Assembly (NCBI GenBank): GCA_023284085.1
Contig: JAKVHY010000019.1
Span: forward strand, 1 to 64,000
Direction: 5' to 3'
DNA length: 64,000 nucleotides
Origin: Shewanella benthica
GTDB lineage: Bacteria > Pseudomonadota > Gammaproteobacteria > Enterobacterales > Shewanellaceae
The position numbers were made by a program, and so were the translations under genes. This document shows, in pieces, positions 19,848 through 29,511 of the stretch (position 1 is the stretch's first letter; every line of letters begins with the position of its first letter). The notes beneath the pieces are model-generated. The model was not told where the DNA came from. It searched no databases and worked only from the letters and a program-made list of their open reading frames with translations.

Positions 19848-22295
19848 CTAAGCGGCTTTTTCATGGCTTTGTTTGCCTATCGCCATGGCTTTGAGCTCAT
19901 CCGGGTCGAAGTCATCCACATTGATGGATTTCATGCGACCGATCTCGGCGCGTTCAAGCAGGGCAACTTCTTCATCTGTGAGTACACCTAAGGCTTTCCC
20001 TTGTGCGGCAACTTTATCGAGCCACATAAATGGAATACGCTTACCCGCGGCCTTAGATACCTTGGCATGCAGTGGTTCGCAGGCAATAATATCGATGAAG
20101 GTCTGCTCCTGTACTCCGACCGGGTTATTTTCACATGGGGTCCAGAATTGGCCTTTACCTAAGCGATCACGACTGGCACAAGGTGTTTGCATTATGCTCG
20201 CCACTTTATGATCTAACACATCGCTAGGTCTTTTCAATGGACGACCGAATGGGAAGATAATGCCTCGAAGGACGATGCCCAATCCCATAGGGAAGTTGTT
20301 GAGCAGATCGTCGAGTGAGTCCTGTAATTTATATAATGAATCTTCGACGGCCCACTGAACGAGTGGCATGTCTTCAGTCTGACGCCCCTCATCTTGATAT
20401 CGCTTAAGGGTGGCAGAGGTGAGATAGAGCTGGCTGAGTAGGTCGCCTAATCTTGCCGATATGCGTTCCTTACGTTTCAGTTCTCCGCCTAAGGTCGCCA
20501 TCGCCAGATCCGAGAGCAGGGCTAAGTTAGCGCTGAAGCGGTTCATCTGTTGATAATAACGCTTGGTTTTATCTGAATAGGGCGCATTCGAGAACCTTGA
20601 AGATGTCACTCCAAGCCAGAAACTGCGGACCAGATTACTGATGGCAAAACCGATATGACCAAATATGGCTGAATCAAAGGTATCGAGGCCGCGGTTAGCA
20701 TCGGTATCGAATGCTGACTCCATCTCGGTGATCACATAAGGGTGACAACGAATAGCACCCTGACCATAGATGATCATAGAACGAGTCAGAATGTTTGCGC
20801 CTTCTACCGTAATGGCAATAGGGGCGGCCTGATAGCCTCGACCTAAGTAGTTATTCGGGCCTAAACACACACCCTTGCCGCCGTGGATGTCCATGGCGTC
20901 AATCACACACTTCTGCATTCTGTCGGTCAGGTGGAACTTCACGATGGCAGAAATAACCGAGGGCTTTTCACCTAAGTCTATGCCCGTCGTGGTTAGACTG
21001 GTCACCGCGTCCATCAGGTAGGCGTTACCACCGATACGTGCCATGGGCTCTTCGATGCCTTCAAGCTTGCCGATAGGCAGTTTAAACTGACGACGAATAC
21101 GTGCGTAAGCGCCAGTTGCCACCGCCGCAGTCTTGATGCCACCCGCTGAGTTCGAAGGCAAGGTGATGCCACGTCCCACGGACAGACATTCGACTAACAT
21201 GCGCCAGCCTTGTCCGGCCATATCCGGGCCACCTATGATAAAGCTCAGAGGCACAAAGACTTCATTGCCTCTGGTTGGCCCATTTTGGAACATACAGTTG
21301 AGCGGGAAGTGGCGACGCCCGGTTTCAACACCTTCCATATCGGTAGGTATCAGGGCGCAGGTTATTCCTAGCTCAGCCTTGTCGCCCAGTAGTTGATCTG
21401 GATCGCGTAACTTAAATGCCAGACCCAGCACAGTGGCGACCGGAGCTAGCGTAATGTAGCGCTTGTTCCAGGTTAACTTCATCCCCAGAATTTCTTCGCC
21501 TTCCCACTGGCCTTTACACACAATGCCAAAGTCAGGGATGGCACCTGCATCACTACCGGCTTCGGGGCTGGTAAGGGCAAAACAGGGGACTTCCAGACCT
21601 TGAGCGAGTCTGGGTAAGTAATGGTCTTTCTGTTCGGTGGTGCCATAGTGTTGTAACAGCTCGCCTGGGCCTAAGGAGTTAGGCACGCCGACCGTTGAGG
21701 CCAGTTCACTGCTGAGACCGGCAAGCTTTTGTAACACGCGTGATTGTGCGTAGGCCGAGTACTCGAGCCCGCCGTATTTTTTCTTGATGATCATGGCGAA
21801 GAAGCCATTATCTTTCAGGTATTGCCAGATCTCGGCGGGGAGATCACCCAGTTGATGTGAGACCTGATGCTGATTGAGCATCTTACAGACCTCTTCAACG
21901 GGACCGTCTAAGAAGGCTTGCTCATCGGCACTCAATCTGGCTACCGGATAGTTGTGGAGTTTCTTCCAATCTGGATTGCCGGCAAATAGATCGGCTTCCC
22001 ACCAAGTGGTTCCGGCTTCAATGGCTTCTTTTTCTGTAGATGACATCTCAGGCATGATGCCACGATAGATCTTTAATAATGGTTTAGTGAGGAAATTTTT
22101 ACGAAATGCACTGATGTTCAGTGGCAAGGCGATGGCTAAGAAGATGATCCACGATAGGGGACTCACGACTTCAGTTGCTGAACCGACAGCCATAACGACT
22201 GCGGCAATGATGCTAGATGTTAGCAACGAAACTCTTAGGTAGGCGAGTGTGCCTAACACAAAAAGAAACGCGAGTATCCAGAGTAAGCTTGTCAC
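19848..22295 (-). CDS. fadE: Acyl-CoA dehydrogenase FadE
   Basis: An 815-residue protein, the length typical of FadE, which performs the first oxidation step of fatty acid beta-oxidation. Two or three N-terminal hydrophobic segments (residues 1-60) are followed by the acyl-CoA dehydrogenase fold: N-terminal helical domain, middle domain with [18 protein letters not shown] and [13 protein letters not shown], and C-terminal domain with [20 protein letters not shown] and [19 protein letters not shown]. The long C-terminal extension (DUF1974 region) is present. The upstream spacer contains PsrA-like and FadR-like operators, matching known control of fatty acid degradation genes in Shewanella. Confidence 0.96.
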   Translation of the reverse strand: MTSLLWILAFLFVLGTLAYLRVSLLTSSIIAAVVMAVGSATEVVSPLSWIIFLAIALPLNISAFRKNFLTKPLLKIYRGIMPEMSSTEKEAIEAGTTWWEADLFAGNPDWKKLHNYPVARLSADEQAFLDGPVEEVCKMLNQHQVSHQLGDLPAEIWQYLKDNGFFAMIIKKKYGGLEYSAYAQSRVLQKLAGLSSELASTVGVPNSLGPGELLQHYGTTEQKDHYLPRLAQGLEVPCFALTSPEAGSDAGAIPDFGIVCKGQWEGEEILGMKLTWNKRYITLAPVATVLGLAFKLRDPDQLLGDKAELGITCALIPTDMEGVETGRRHFPLNCMFQNGPTRGNEVFVPLSFIIGGPDMAGQGWRMLVECLSVGRGITLPSNSAGGIKTAAVATGAYARIRRQFKLPIGKLEGIEEPMARIGGNAYLMDAVTSLTTTGIDLGEKPSVISAIVKFHLTDRMQKCVIDAMDIHGGKGVCLGPNNYLGRGYQAAPIAITVEGANILTRSMIIYGQGAIRCHPYVITEMESAFDTDANRGLDTFDSAIFGHIGFAISNLVRSFWLGVTSSRFSNAPYSDKTKRYYQQMNRFSANLALLSDLAMATLGGELKRKERISARLGDLLSQLYLTSATLKRYQDEGRQTEDMPLVQWAVEDSLYKLQDSLDDLLNNFPMGLGIVLRGIIFPFGRPLKRPSDVLDHKVASIMQTPCASRDRLGKGQFWTPCENNPVGVQEQTFIDIIACEPLHAKVSKAAGKRIPFMWLDKVAAQGKALGVLTDEEVALLERAEIGRMKSINVDDFDPDELKAMAIGKQSHEKAA

Positions 22296-22373
22296 TGTTA
22301 TTCTCCTTAAGGTGCGACCTGAATATTGAACTGAGGCCAGAACTTTTTCTGATCATTATCACAATTATAGGTT

Positions 22374-22387
22374 GTGGTCTGACCTGT
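22374..22387. promoter_or_regulatory. FadR-like operator
   Basis: GTGGTCTGACCTGT contains TGGTCTGACC, matching the core TGGTCNGACC of FadR operators. It lies about 80 bases upstream of the fadE start codon. Assignment is by motif only. Confidence 0.5.
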
Positions 22388-22432
22388 GTCGCATAAAATT
22401 TAAACCTATGTGAAATTTAATACAAGGTTTAT

Positions 22433-22450
22433 TTCAAACAAACGTTTAGA
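22433..22450. promoter_or_regulatory. PsrA-like operator
   Basis: TTCAAACAAACGTTTAGA is an almost perfect inverted repeat of the CAAAC-N4-GTTTG type bound by PsrA, the fatty-acid-responsive TetR repressor that is known to control beta-oxidation genes in Shewanella and Pseudomonas. It lies between fadE and the divergent yafJ-like gene. Confidence 0.6.
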
Positions 22451-22543
22451 TAAATTATTAAAGTCGCGATTCCACTTTCTGCGTCAAATAGTTAGAATGC
22501 GTTAGAATTTAAATATTACAGCTGTAATTAAAGGGTTGAATTA

Positions 22544-23335
22544 ATGTGTGAACTCCTTGCCATGAGCGCTAATGTGCCGACGGATATTGTATTTAGCTTT
22601 ACCGGCCTGGCTCAGAGAGGTGGTGTCACCGGTCCCCATGTGGATGGCTGGGGGATCACCTTCTATGAAGGAAAAGGTAGCCGTACGTTTAAGGATGCTC
22701 ATCCAAGTAGTGAGTCCCACATCGCCGAGCTCATTCAGAGCTATCCTATTAAGAGTGAAGTCGTTGTCAGTCATATTCGTCAGGCTAATCGGGGGTGTGT
22801 GTCGCTAGAGAACACCCATCCGTTCACCCGTGAGCTTTGGGGGCGCTATTGGACCTATGCTCATAACGGCCAATTGAGCGACTATCAGGACAAATTTACT
22901 GTCTCAAGGTTTCAGCCTGTGGGTGATACAGACAGTGAATTGGCATTTTGCTGGCTGTTAGAGAAGGTGGTCGACAAATTTGGTGAGCAAGAGCCTGAAG
23001 ATATTAGCCTCGTGTATCAATTTATCGCTAAGCTAGCCGATGAAATTCGTTGTTTGGGTGTATTTAATATGATCTTGACCGATGGCGCTCACCTGATGAG
23101 CTATTGCAGCAATAACCTCTGTTATATCACCCGCAAAGCTCCTTTCGGTAAGGCTAAGCTCATCGATACCGATGTGGTCATAGATTTTGATAAAGAGACG
23201 ACTCCTGACGACATAGTCACAGTGATCGCCACCAGACCTCTGACTAAGGATGAAAAGTGGCATATTTTAGCGCCTGGAGAGTGGAAGTTATTCCGCAAAG
23301 GTGTGCTGATTATTGATGAGGCCGCTAAGGCCTGA
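22544..23335 (+). CDS. Class II glutamine amidotransferase (YafJ-like)
   Basis: A 263-residue stand-alone Ntn-type glutaminase domain. The sequence begins MCELLAMSANVP, so Cys2 becomes the N-terminal nucleophile after methionine removal. Other family landmarks are GGVTGPHVDGWGI, SHIRQANRGCVSLENTHPF, YAHNGQL and PVGDTDSELAF. It should release ammonia from glutamine, but with no synthetase domain its acceptor is unknown. It is divergent from fadE, which is also next to yafJ in E. coli. The C-terminal stretch RPLTKDEKWHILAPGEWKLFRKG is typical of the family. Confidence 0.93.
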   Translation: MCELLAMSANVPTDIVFSFTGLAQRGGVTGPHVDGWGITFYEGKGSRTFKDAHPSSESHIAELIQSYPIKSEVVVSHIRQANRGCVSLENTHPFTRELWGRYWTYAHNGQLSDYQDKFTVSRFQPVGDTDSELAFCWLLEKVVDKFGEQEPEDISLVYQFIAKLADEIRCLGVFNMILTDGAHLMSYCSNNLCYITRKAPFGKAKLIDTDVVIDFDKETTPDDIVTVIATRPLTKDEKWHILAPGEWKLFRKGVLIIDEAAKA

Positions 23336-23365
23336 AACAATATATTTCGCCCTTTTGCTGCTTGT

Positions 23366-24154
23366 CTATGGCTGTACCGTTAACTCAGTAGCAAGCTCGT
23401 CAGTCTTCACAGTTTGCTCAGGAGAAAAATAATAGCTGAGCAGTTTGATGTCTAACTGCTTACTGCCTTTTTCGAAGTGAGTTACACGCACGGGCAGGTA
23501 GCCTAGATCCGGTGCCATCCAGAAAAAGGTTTGACGTTTCTTACTGTCCCTGACGACTTCAATCTTGATGGTTTCGTAGCTACCACTCTCGATATTCATT
23601 CTTTCTTTGCCTATGACACGAAAGCTATACTCATCGACCTCTCCCTCTTTGACCATGGCATAGTGAAGCTCTTTCTTTCCTTGGGCCATGTCGAGTCGAA
23701 ATTGCAGCTGAGCCATGAGGGGATCATACAAGATATCGGTATAATCGAGTGTAGACCTTTCATCTTTATAGCGAGTGTGAACGACTTCTTGTTCTCTGGC
23801 AAAGGCGGCTTGTTCTTGAAAGCTAGGGCCCGTGCCTTTCCTGTTATGGGTATACCGCATGGGGATGAGTTGGTCGCCTTCGCGGATGAAATCACTGCGT
23901 ACATTACGTCTATCTGATAACACCAGTAGGCTGACATCACTGTCGAAACGGTAATGGTAGAGATTGCCTTCGGGTTTAGGGAGCTGAAAACGGGCCTTTC
24001 CTAGTTCGATACTGCCGTAATTGACCTGATATTCTGCGGTTTGTGGGCTTAGCGGGCTCGGGGCCGCAGCCACGTAGAGGCTGAAGAGGAACAAATTTGT
24101 TGCTAACACTACACGCTGACCAATCGACAATGACATCTCCTCAAATTTTTGCAT
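23366..24154 (-). CDS. DUF3108 periplasmic protein
   Basis: A protein of about 262 residues with the DUF3108 pattern: AEYQVNYGSIELGKARFQL, FDSDVSLLVLSDRRNVRSDF, DILYDPLMAQLQFRLDM and FWMAPDLGYLPVRVTHFEKG. It is a secreted beta-rich protein, possibly lipid-associated, of unknown role. The open frame extends to 24340, but that gives 62 unusual residues before the signal peptide; starts at 24154 (MQKFEE) or 24136 (MSLSIGQ) place a signal (VVLATNLFLFSLYVAAA) at the N-terminus. Neither has a well-spaced ribosome binding site, so the start remains uncertain. Confidence 0.8.
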   Translation of the reverse strand: MQKFEEMSLSIGQRVVLATNLFLFSLYVAAAPSPLSPQTAEYQVNYGSIELGKARFQLPKPEGNLYHYRFDSDVSLLVLSDRRNVRSDFIREGDQLIPMRYTHNRKGTGPSFQEQAAFAREQEVVHTRYKDERSTLDYTDILYDPLMAQLQFRLDMAQGKKELHYAMVKEGEVDEYSFRVIGKERMNIESGSYETIKIEVVRDSKKRQTFFWMAPDLGYLPVRVTHFEKGSKQLDIKLLSYYFSPEQTVKTDELATELTVQP

Positions 24155-24374
24155 GGATAAGTTGTTACTTGCTTGCAGAGTCCAGGATCCTTTATAGCGA
24201 CGGCTTAGTTGCTGTGACTTAGCCTTAATATTTGTCCTGAATTGTCCGATAATCGATGGATAAAACGATAGACGAGAAAATAGACCAGACAATAGCTCAG
24301 ACAATAAATTCGCTTTATGGTTCACTGGCGCTAATATCACTTGGCTATAGTGGTGCTTTACCTCATCAGTTTAG

Positions 24375-24779
24375 TTAAAACGGCAGTTGTAAAACCAGTG
24401 TGGCCATATCCGGTCGCCATTCAAATTTGGCTAAAGATATTCTCCCTCGGTTGACCTCTACGCCATCTAACCTGAGTAGCTGCATTTGAGTTCGGAATGC
24501 TTCAGTATCTGGTTTGAAAGAGATTTTTCCTTGGCTGTTGATGACTCTGTGCCATGGCAGGTTTAATGTTCCAGGCGCCATCTTTAAGGCTTTAGATACG
24601 TATCTTGCCCTACCGGGTAGTCCTGCTAAATCGGCGACCTTACCATAGGAGCTTACTCGACCCTTTGGCAGCATGGCGACGATGAACCAGATTTTTTCCA
24701 TGGGGGATTTAGCGACCGCGGGGGACGTCGAAAAAGCGTCTGGATTAGGGGGTGTGCAGTGTTCCGCTAACCTTGTCAT
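24375..24779 (-). CDS. Alkyltransferase-like protein (Atl, YbaZ type)
   Basis: A 134-residue DNA-binding protein related to O6-methylguanine-DNA methyltransferase. The active site PCHR is replaced by PWHR (LPWHRVINSQGKIS), so it cannot accept the alkyl group. Proteins of this class bind O6-alkylguanine and hand it to nucleotide excision repair. The DNA-binding helix-turn-helix GRVSSYGKVADLAGLPGRARYVSKAL is complete, including the arginine finger region. The first 26 residues are poorly conserved; the start could be the internal methionine of MEKIWFIVA. Confidence 0.9.
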   Translation of the reverse strand: MTRLAEHCTPPNPDAFSTSPAVAKSPMEKIWFIVAMLPKGRVSSYGKVADLAGLPGRARYVSKALKMAPGTLNLPWHRVINSQGKISFKPDTEAFRTQMQLLRLDGVEVNRGRISLAKFEWRPDMATLVLQLPF

Positions 24780-24917
24780 TTATATCACCCATCGACCATT
24801 TACTGCATCATATCCTCTTCGACTTTAACTCGCTAGTTCAAAGGGGCATAAATCGAGATCTTAGTGAGTGTCTGTAATGTCTGCGGCTGATTTGTTAGAT
24901 ATACCGATTGGAATCAT

Positions 24918-24957
24918 AAAAAAGCCCATAATTCATCACAGAATTATGGGCTTTTAA
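24918..24957. terminator. Bidirectional terminator
   Basis: AAAAAGCCCATAATTC pairs with GAATTATGGGCTTTT across the loop ATCACA. A-run before and T-run after allow termination from both sides; it serves the POT transporter gene. Confidence 0.92.
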
Positions 24958-24995
24958 ACTGACAGTCATGACAAGATTAATTGGGTACTCACTGA

Positions 24996-26717
24996 CTAAG
25001 CCACCTCTGCTTCACTCGCCACCGACTTATTCTCTGGGTGTTTCATGACACCAAACTTGTGGAACAAGACCAGGCCTAGGGCTGTGACTAATCCGAAGGC
25101 ACCTATGATGTACCACATGAGATCTGGTCTTTGAGCTTGTTTTGCCACTTCTGAATAGAGATAGCCGGACAAGGGACCCGCCAGTAAAAATCCGATGGCA
25201 GATGATACGAAGTAGTAACCCATAAACATGGCTTTCTTGTCGTGTGGGGCAAAGCTGGCGACATATTCCTGACTCTTAGGTGAGGCGACCATCTCTCCAA
25301 CAGAAAATACCAAGATAGAAGTCAGCACCATGGCTCCCCCCATGATGGCACCGTGGGCCACGCCGCCTAAAGCGGTGCCGAAGGCAATGATCACAGTTCC
25401 GGCGACCAGTACGGGTAAAGCCTGGAATTTTTCTGCAACACGACTGACTAATAACTGCAAGACAACGATAGAGAAAAAGTTAAGGCCGATCATGTATTCA
25501 GGGTTAATCTGACGATACTCTGTAGACCAGGCATTGGCATAGTGTGAAGCTTGCGTTGGATCTGCTGCTATCGCATTTAACCCCAGGCTAAGTTCAGACA
25601 CAGGCACCATGACTTTATAATGTACCAGGTCAAAGTATGCTGCCTGAGCCGTGAGGTCCTGGTTAGCCAAGGCGGCAGACAGTCTGGTGAGCTCAGTTTG
25701 TAAGCTGGAAATATCGACCGGGGCCAGGAAGCTGAGAAGACTTGGATAAGACGCCATCATAGCGATGAGGTCCGAGGTATCGACAAAGTCACGGATATAG
25801 ATCGGCAGCGTGATAAAAATTTGCTGATAGACCATCCAGAAACCAGACAAAATCAGCAGATAGATCACGAAAGGTTTATTACCGATAGCAATTTTTTGCT
25901 TATACCAAGGCGCGGTGAGATCTGACTTGCCTTTCAAGTTCCACAAGTAGTGTCCCGAGAACCAGGCTAGATAGACTAAGAGTGTTGTTTGTCCCGACAG
26001 CCACTTAGCACCATAAGACATGAGGATGATCAGAGTGCCGAAGAACAGCAGCGCGAAGCGTAAGTTTCCTAAAACCTCCTGTATATCGGCGAAGACGGCC
26101 TTGAGTGGTTTGCCTTTCTGCGCATTCTGATCTGTAGGCTCTTCATAGAATAACAGCGCCGGAATAAAGTTAACCGCAATCCAGAATGACGACATGATAA
26201 ACACCCAGTCCCAGCTTATTGCTCGGACATAGCCAGCGATGAAGGGGCCGAGAAAACCACCTATGTTGACCATCATGTAGAAAATTCCGAAACCAAGGCC
26301 GCGATTGGTATCATCGGTCGTACGGGCGACAGTGCCGGTCACCACAGGTTTGAAACAGGCTGCACCGAGTGCCACACCCATGAAAGCGATGAAGAAACCT
26401 GCGAAAGAGTCCACTTGTCCCAGAATGAAGTAACTGGGACACATGATGGCAAAGGATAGTAGAAACATCTTACGGTAACCGTATCGGTCAGCCAAAGCGC
26501 CTGTGATAACAGGAAATAAGTAAAGGAAGAAAGGGATCATGCCTTGGAGTAAGCCACGCTCCTGATCGCTGAAGCCTAAGCCTCCTTGCTGAGAAGGCGA
26601 GGTCATGTAGAGTGATGACAGGGTAAAAAAACCATACCAGGCAAGGCGTTCGAAGATCTCCATGGTGTTGGCGACGAAGAAAGTCTTGGGCAAGGGGGTT
26701 CGAGTCACTTGTGTCAT
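24996..26717 (-). CDS. POT/PTR2-type peptide transporter
   Basis: A 573-residue major facilitator with about 12 to 14 membrane helices, of the proton-coupled oligopeptide transporter group. The N-terminal FFVANTMEIFERLAWYGF contains the conserved ExxERxxYYG-like motif in modified form (EIFERLAWYG); GALADRYGYRKMF and FYMMVNIGGFLGPFIAGYV are family signatures. A loop of about 90 residues between helices 8 and 9 (SSLQTELTRLSAALANQDLT) is unusual. ATG 26717 is chosen: AGGA lies seven bases upstream; the frame extends 10 residues further without a site. It likely imports di- and tripeptides, but the substrate is not proven. Confidence 0.85.
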   Translation of the reverse strand: MTQVTRTPLPKTFFVANTMEIFERLAWYGFFTLSSLYMTSPSQQGGLGFSDQERGLLQGMIPFFLYLFPVITGALADRYGYRKMFLLSFAIMCPSYFILGQVDSFAGFFIAFMGVALGAACFKPVVTGTVARTTDDTNRGLGFGIFYMMVNIGGFLGPFIAGYVRAISWDWVFIMSSFWIAVNFIPALLFYEEPTDQNAQKGKPLKAVFADIQEVLGNLRFALLFFGTLIILMSYGAKWLSGQTTLLVYLAWFSGHYLWNLKGKSDLTAPWYKQKIAIGNKPFVIYLLILSGFWMVYQQIFITLPIYIRDFVDTSDLIAMMASYPSLLSFLAPVDISSLQTELTRLSAALANQDLTAQAAYFDLVHYKVMVPVSELSLGLNAIAADPTQASHYANAWSTEYRQINPEYMIGLNFFSIVVLQLLVSRVAEKFQALPVLVAGTVIIAFGTALGGVAHGAIMGGAMVLTSILVFSVGEMVASPKSQEYVASFAPHDKKAMFMGYYFVSSAIGFLLAGPLSGYLYSEVAKQAQRPDLMWYIIGAFGLVTALGLVLFHKFGVMKHPENKSVASEAEVA

Positions 26718-26899
26718 ACTACATCCTGTATATTTTATACGATTCATCTATGCTATCCACATATATGTAGGAATTCAAGTTATGTGACAATAAGGTTAAA
26801 AATGAAAAGGTGACTGATGGGTTTTTGACCTTTATGGAGTTGCCTTTAGCGTTTATTCGGTCATAATGGCGCCAAATTTTTATTTTATGTGATCTCTCT

Positions 26900-27391
26900 A
26901 TGGCTGTACTCGATATTTTAACCATTCCCGATGAACGTCTTAAACGCAAAGCCCGCGTAGTTGAAGATATAGATTCGGTTCAAGGCTTCATAGATGATCT
27001 GCTCGAGACCCTGTATGACACCGAAGATGGCATTGGGCTGGCGGCGACACAAGTCGGTAGTCAGCACGCCATCTTAGTCATAGACCTGTCAGAGGAAAGA
27101 GATCAGCCACAGGTGCTAATCAATCCAGAAATTGTGGCGACTGAAGGTGACTTTATAGGCGAGGAGGGGTGTTTATCTATTCCCGGCTATCGAGCCAAGG
27201 TGGCCAGAAGTGAGCAGGTGACAGTTAAGGCGCTGGATCGTACAGGTCAAGCCTTTGAAATTGAGACTGATACATTCTTGGCCATCGTATTACAGCACGA
27301 AATGGATCATCTACAAGGCATAGTCTTTACCGATCACCTGTCGAAACTTAAGCAACAAATCGCGCTAAAAAAAGTGAAGAAATACGTCTAA
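26900..27391 (+). CDS. def: Peptide deformylase
   Basis: A 163-residue metalloenzyme that removes the formyl group from nascent proteins. All three motifs are present: GIGLAATQVG, EEGCLSIPG (metal-ligand cysteine) and QHEMDHLQG (two ligand histidines and the catalytic glutamate). It stands alone, not next to fmt, so it is probably a second deformylase in this genome. Its stop overlaps that of the convergent histidine kinase gene by three to four bases. Confidence 0.93.
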   Translation: MAVLDILTIPDERLKRKARVVEDIDSVQGFIDDLLETLYDTEDGIGLAATQVGSQHAILVIDLSEERDQPQVLINPEIVATEGDFIGEEGCLSIPGYRAKVARSEQVTVKALDRTGQAFEIETDTFLAIVLQHEMDHLQGIVFTDHLSKLKQQIALKKVKKYV

Positions 27392-28773
27392 GCCGCTTTC
27401 ATGGGAGGCAATGGTAAGCTAAAGCTGATACATAGCCCTCCTGTGAGATGGTTGCTGGCACTCACTTCTCCCCCCAGTAATTTAAGGCTCTGTTTAACGA
27501 TTGCGAGCCCCAGTCCGTATCCCCCCTGACTAGAGTGTCTGGCTTCATCCATTCTGGTGAAGGGGTTGAAGAGGTTTTCTAATTTGTCGTCCGGGATCCC
27601 TGGACCGTCGTCTTCTATATCAATGACCAGATTGCCATCATTGATATGTGAACTAATGATAACAGTACAGCTTTCACCCGCATATTTAAGCGCATTTCTC
27701 AGCACATTATCTATAGCGCGAATGAGAAAATTGGCGTCAGTCTGGATATTCAAGTCGTGGGTAAACTCAGTCCAGGTGATGGTTTGCTCAGCTTTAGCTT
27801 CAAACTGGATATCTGCCAGGACTCTGGAACGAATGTGGCTTAAGGCAACCCAAGCATAGGTTAATTCCACGTAGGCATTATTGAGTCGACTGTAATCTAA
27901 GATACTATTAATAAGGGATGCCATCTGCTTATTTTCTTGCTCTAAGCGTTGTATAAACTTGTGTTGCTCACGACTCGCTTGCTTCGCTAAGAGATGTAGC
28001 GCGAGCTCTTGTCTGGCTAAGGGAGTCCTGAGCTCATGGGATACATCCCTCAGTAAGCGCTTCTGATTTTGCATCGATTGCTGTACTTGCTCCGCCATAT
28101 GATCGAATTCTGTGGCGAGGTGATAAAATTCAGGTTCTTTAACGGAGAAATGCTGGGCGATCCTGGTGTCTAATCGACCACTGGCCAAGGCTTGTGTACC
28201 TAATTTCAAATGCTTAAGCGGCGTAATTAAGTAACGAGTTAAAATGGAAGTAAATACCAGTAATACAGATATTCCTACCAGAACGCGAATTATCCAAAGG
28301 CTTTGGGTGAGCTTTTGAGCCGGGTGGAGTTCGGGCTTGAGCTGCACCACTAAAGTTAACGGGCCATTGATATAGTGGGCATTAGGCAGAGGAATACCTA
28401 TCAGAGGTTTTCTGACACTGTTGCCCATGGGCAGATGAAGTTGGCGCATATATTGTAATTTAAAGATGAAATGGGGATGCAATGCTGATTTTGTGATGGA
28501 TTTGAGGTCTTTGTCTAACACATAAACACGGAATGCCTGATTCTGTTCCCATGTTGTTAATGCTGTTAGCGCATCCTTGTTAACTAAGTCGGTCGCCTGA
28601 TTAGCCAAGTGATTAATCTGAGCCTGAGTAGATTGAGGCAGAGTTAACAATCGATTGATCACAATCCTTTCAATCCCTGTAGCGATAAGTAAAATAGCCA
28701 ATAAAGATAAGGCAAAGTAACTGAATAGTTTAACTTGCAGACCTGAAAATAGACCCGTTATTGGTATGGACAT
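27388..28773 (-). CDS. Sensor histidine kinase without adjacent response regulator
   Basis: A 461-residue inner-membrane kinase of the CpxA/EnvZ-like architecture. Helix 1 is at about residues 14-36, a periplasmic domain of about 130 residues follows, helix 2 is near 166-188, then HAMP. The phosphoacceptor histidine is in RDVSHELRTPLARQELAL; the N box is NVLRNALKYA, G1 is DIEDDGPGIP and G2 is GGYGLGLAIVK. All catalytic parts are intact. No response regulator gene lies on either side or anywhere in this window, so it is an orphan whose partner is elsewhere. The signal is unknown. Confidence 0.9.
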   Translation of the reverse strand: MSIPITGLFSGLQVKLFSYFALSLLAILLIATGIERIVINRLLTLPQSTQAQINHLANQATDLVNKDALTALTTWEQNQAFRVYVLDKDLKSITKSALHPHFIFKLQYMRQLHLPMGNSVRKPLIGIPLPNAHYINGPLTLVVQLKPELHPAQKLTQSLWIIRVLVGISVLLVFTSILTRYLITPLKHLKLGTQALASGRLDTRIAQHFSVKEPEFYHLATEFDHMAEQVQQSMQNQKRLLRDVSHELRTPLARQELALHLLAKQASREQHKFIQRLEQENKQMASLINSILDYSRLNNAYVELTYAWVALSHIRSRVLADIQFEAKAEQTITWTEFTHDLNIQTDANFLIRAIDNVLRNALKYAGESCTVIISSHINDGNLVIDIEDDGPGIPDDKLENLFNPFTRMDEARHSSQGGYGLGLAIVKQSLKLLGGEVSASNHLTGGLCISFSLPLPPMKAA

Positions 28774-28952
28774 AATGAACTGTGACTGTATTTTTGGAAT
28801 GAGAATTGTTATCAGAGGATTTTATCTCACACTGATCTATTTTCCTAGTACAAGAGTGTAAATAGGTGAGCTGTCTCTGTTTAAACATTTTTTCATTTGA
28901 TTACCCTTATTCACTTTTTTCATGCATGAATAATCCAGAAGAGTAAAAATAG

Positions 28953-29495
28953 ATGAACTTGGTCTTGTTAACCCATGAAAGAGAAGTCGATCGCCCAACC
29001 AACACAGGTTTACTTGCATTAAACACTTTTCCTCAATGGTGTAGGCGGATCATCTGGTCTAGGGTGTCTCCGGATCTAGCCTTGATAGAATTGATTAGCA
29101 GTCATAAAGCCGCAGTACTTTTTCCAAGACCTAAACTTCTATGCCTCTCAGAAGGAAGATGTGATGCAGATGGCAAAGGTGAGCCGGTGTCTATGGAAAA
29201 TACTCAGGCTCAGCGCTACCTCGAGCACATGCCTGATACGCTCATTATATTAGATGCAACCTGGCAAGAGGCCCGCAAGATGATGAGGCAAAGCCCCTAT
29301 CTTAAGGCTGCGGACAAGTTTGCCTTAACTGAGCAGGAGGATTCAGGTTTTACACTGAGACGAAATCAAATAGAGGGGGGCTTGTGCACCATAGAGTGCA
29401 TCATCGGCCTACTCGAGTTAAAAAATAAACATCAAGAGGTTGAGCTGCTGACACAAGTATTTCATGATTTTCAAGCAAGCCGACAGTCTGGATAA
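28953..29495 (+). CDS. Short DTW-domain protein (tRNA-uridine aminocarboxypropyltransferase family)
   Basis: A 180-residue protein with the DTW signature region: DRPTNTG near residue 15, LFPRPKLLCLSE, LIILDATWQEARKMMRQSPYL and RNQIEGGLCTIECI. The family transfers the aminocarboxypropyl group of SAM to uridine in the variable loop of tRNAs (acp3U47 by TapT in E. coli). The usual N-terminal cysteine cluster is absent: an in-frame TAG lies directly before the ATG, so the protein truly starts at the first core strand. It may be a short paralogue with a different RNA target. Confidence 0.82.
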   Translation: MNLVLLTHEREVDRPTNTGLLALNTFPQWCRRIIWSRVSPDLALIELISSHKAAVLFPRPKLLCLSEGRCDADGKGEPVSMENTQAQRYLEHMPDTLIILDATWQEARKMMRQSPYLKAADKFALTEQEDSGFTLRRNQIEGGLCTIECIIGLLELKNKHQEVELLTQVFHDFQASRQSG

Positions 29496-29511
29496 ATCTA
29501 AATTCTACGGT

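Noticed and set aside
28837..29019. 60-residue minus-strand ORF upstream of the kinase gene, considered as a small regulator
   Set aside because: It overlaps the start of the DTW gene, has no ribosome binding site, and its sequence looks random.
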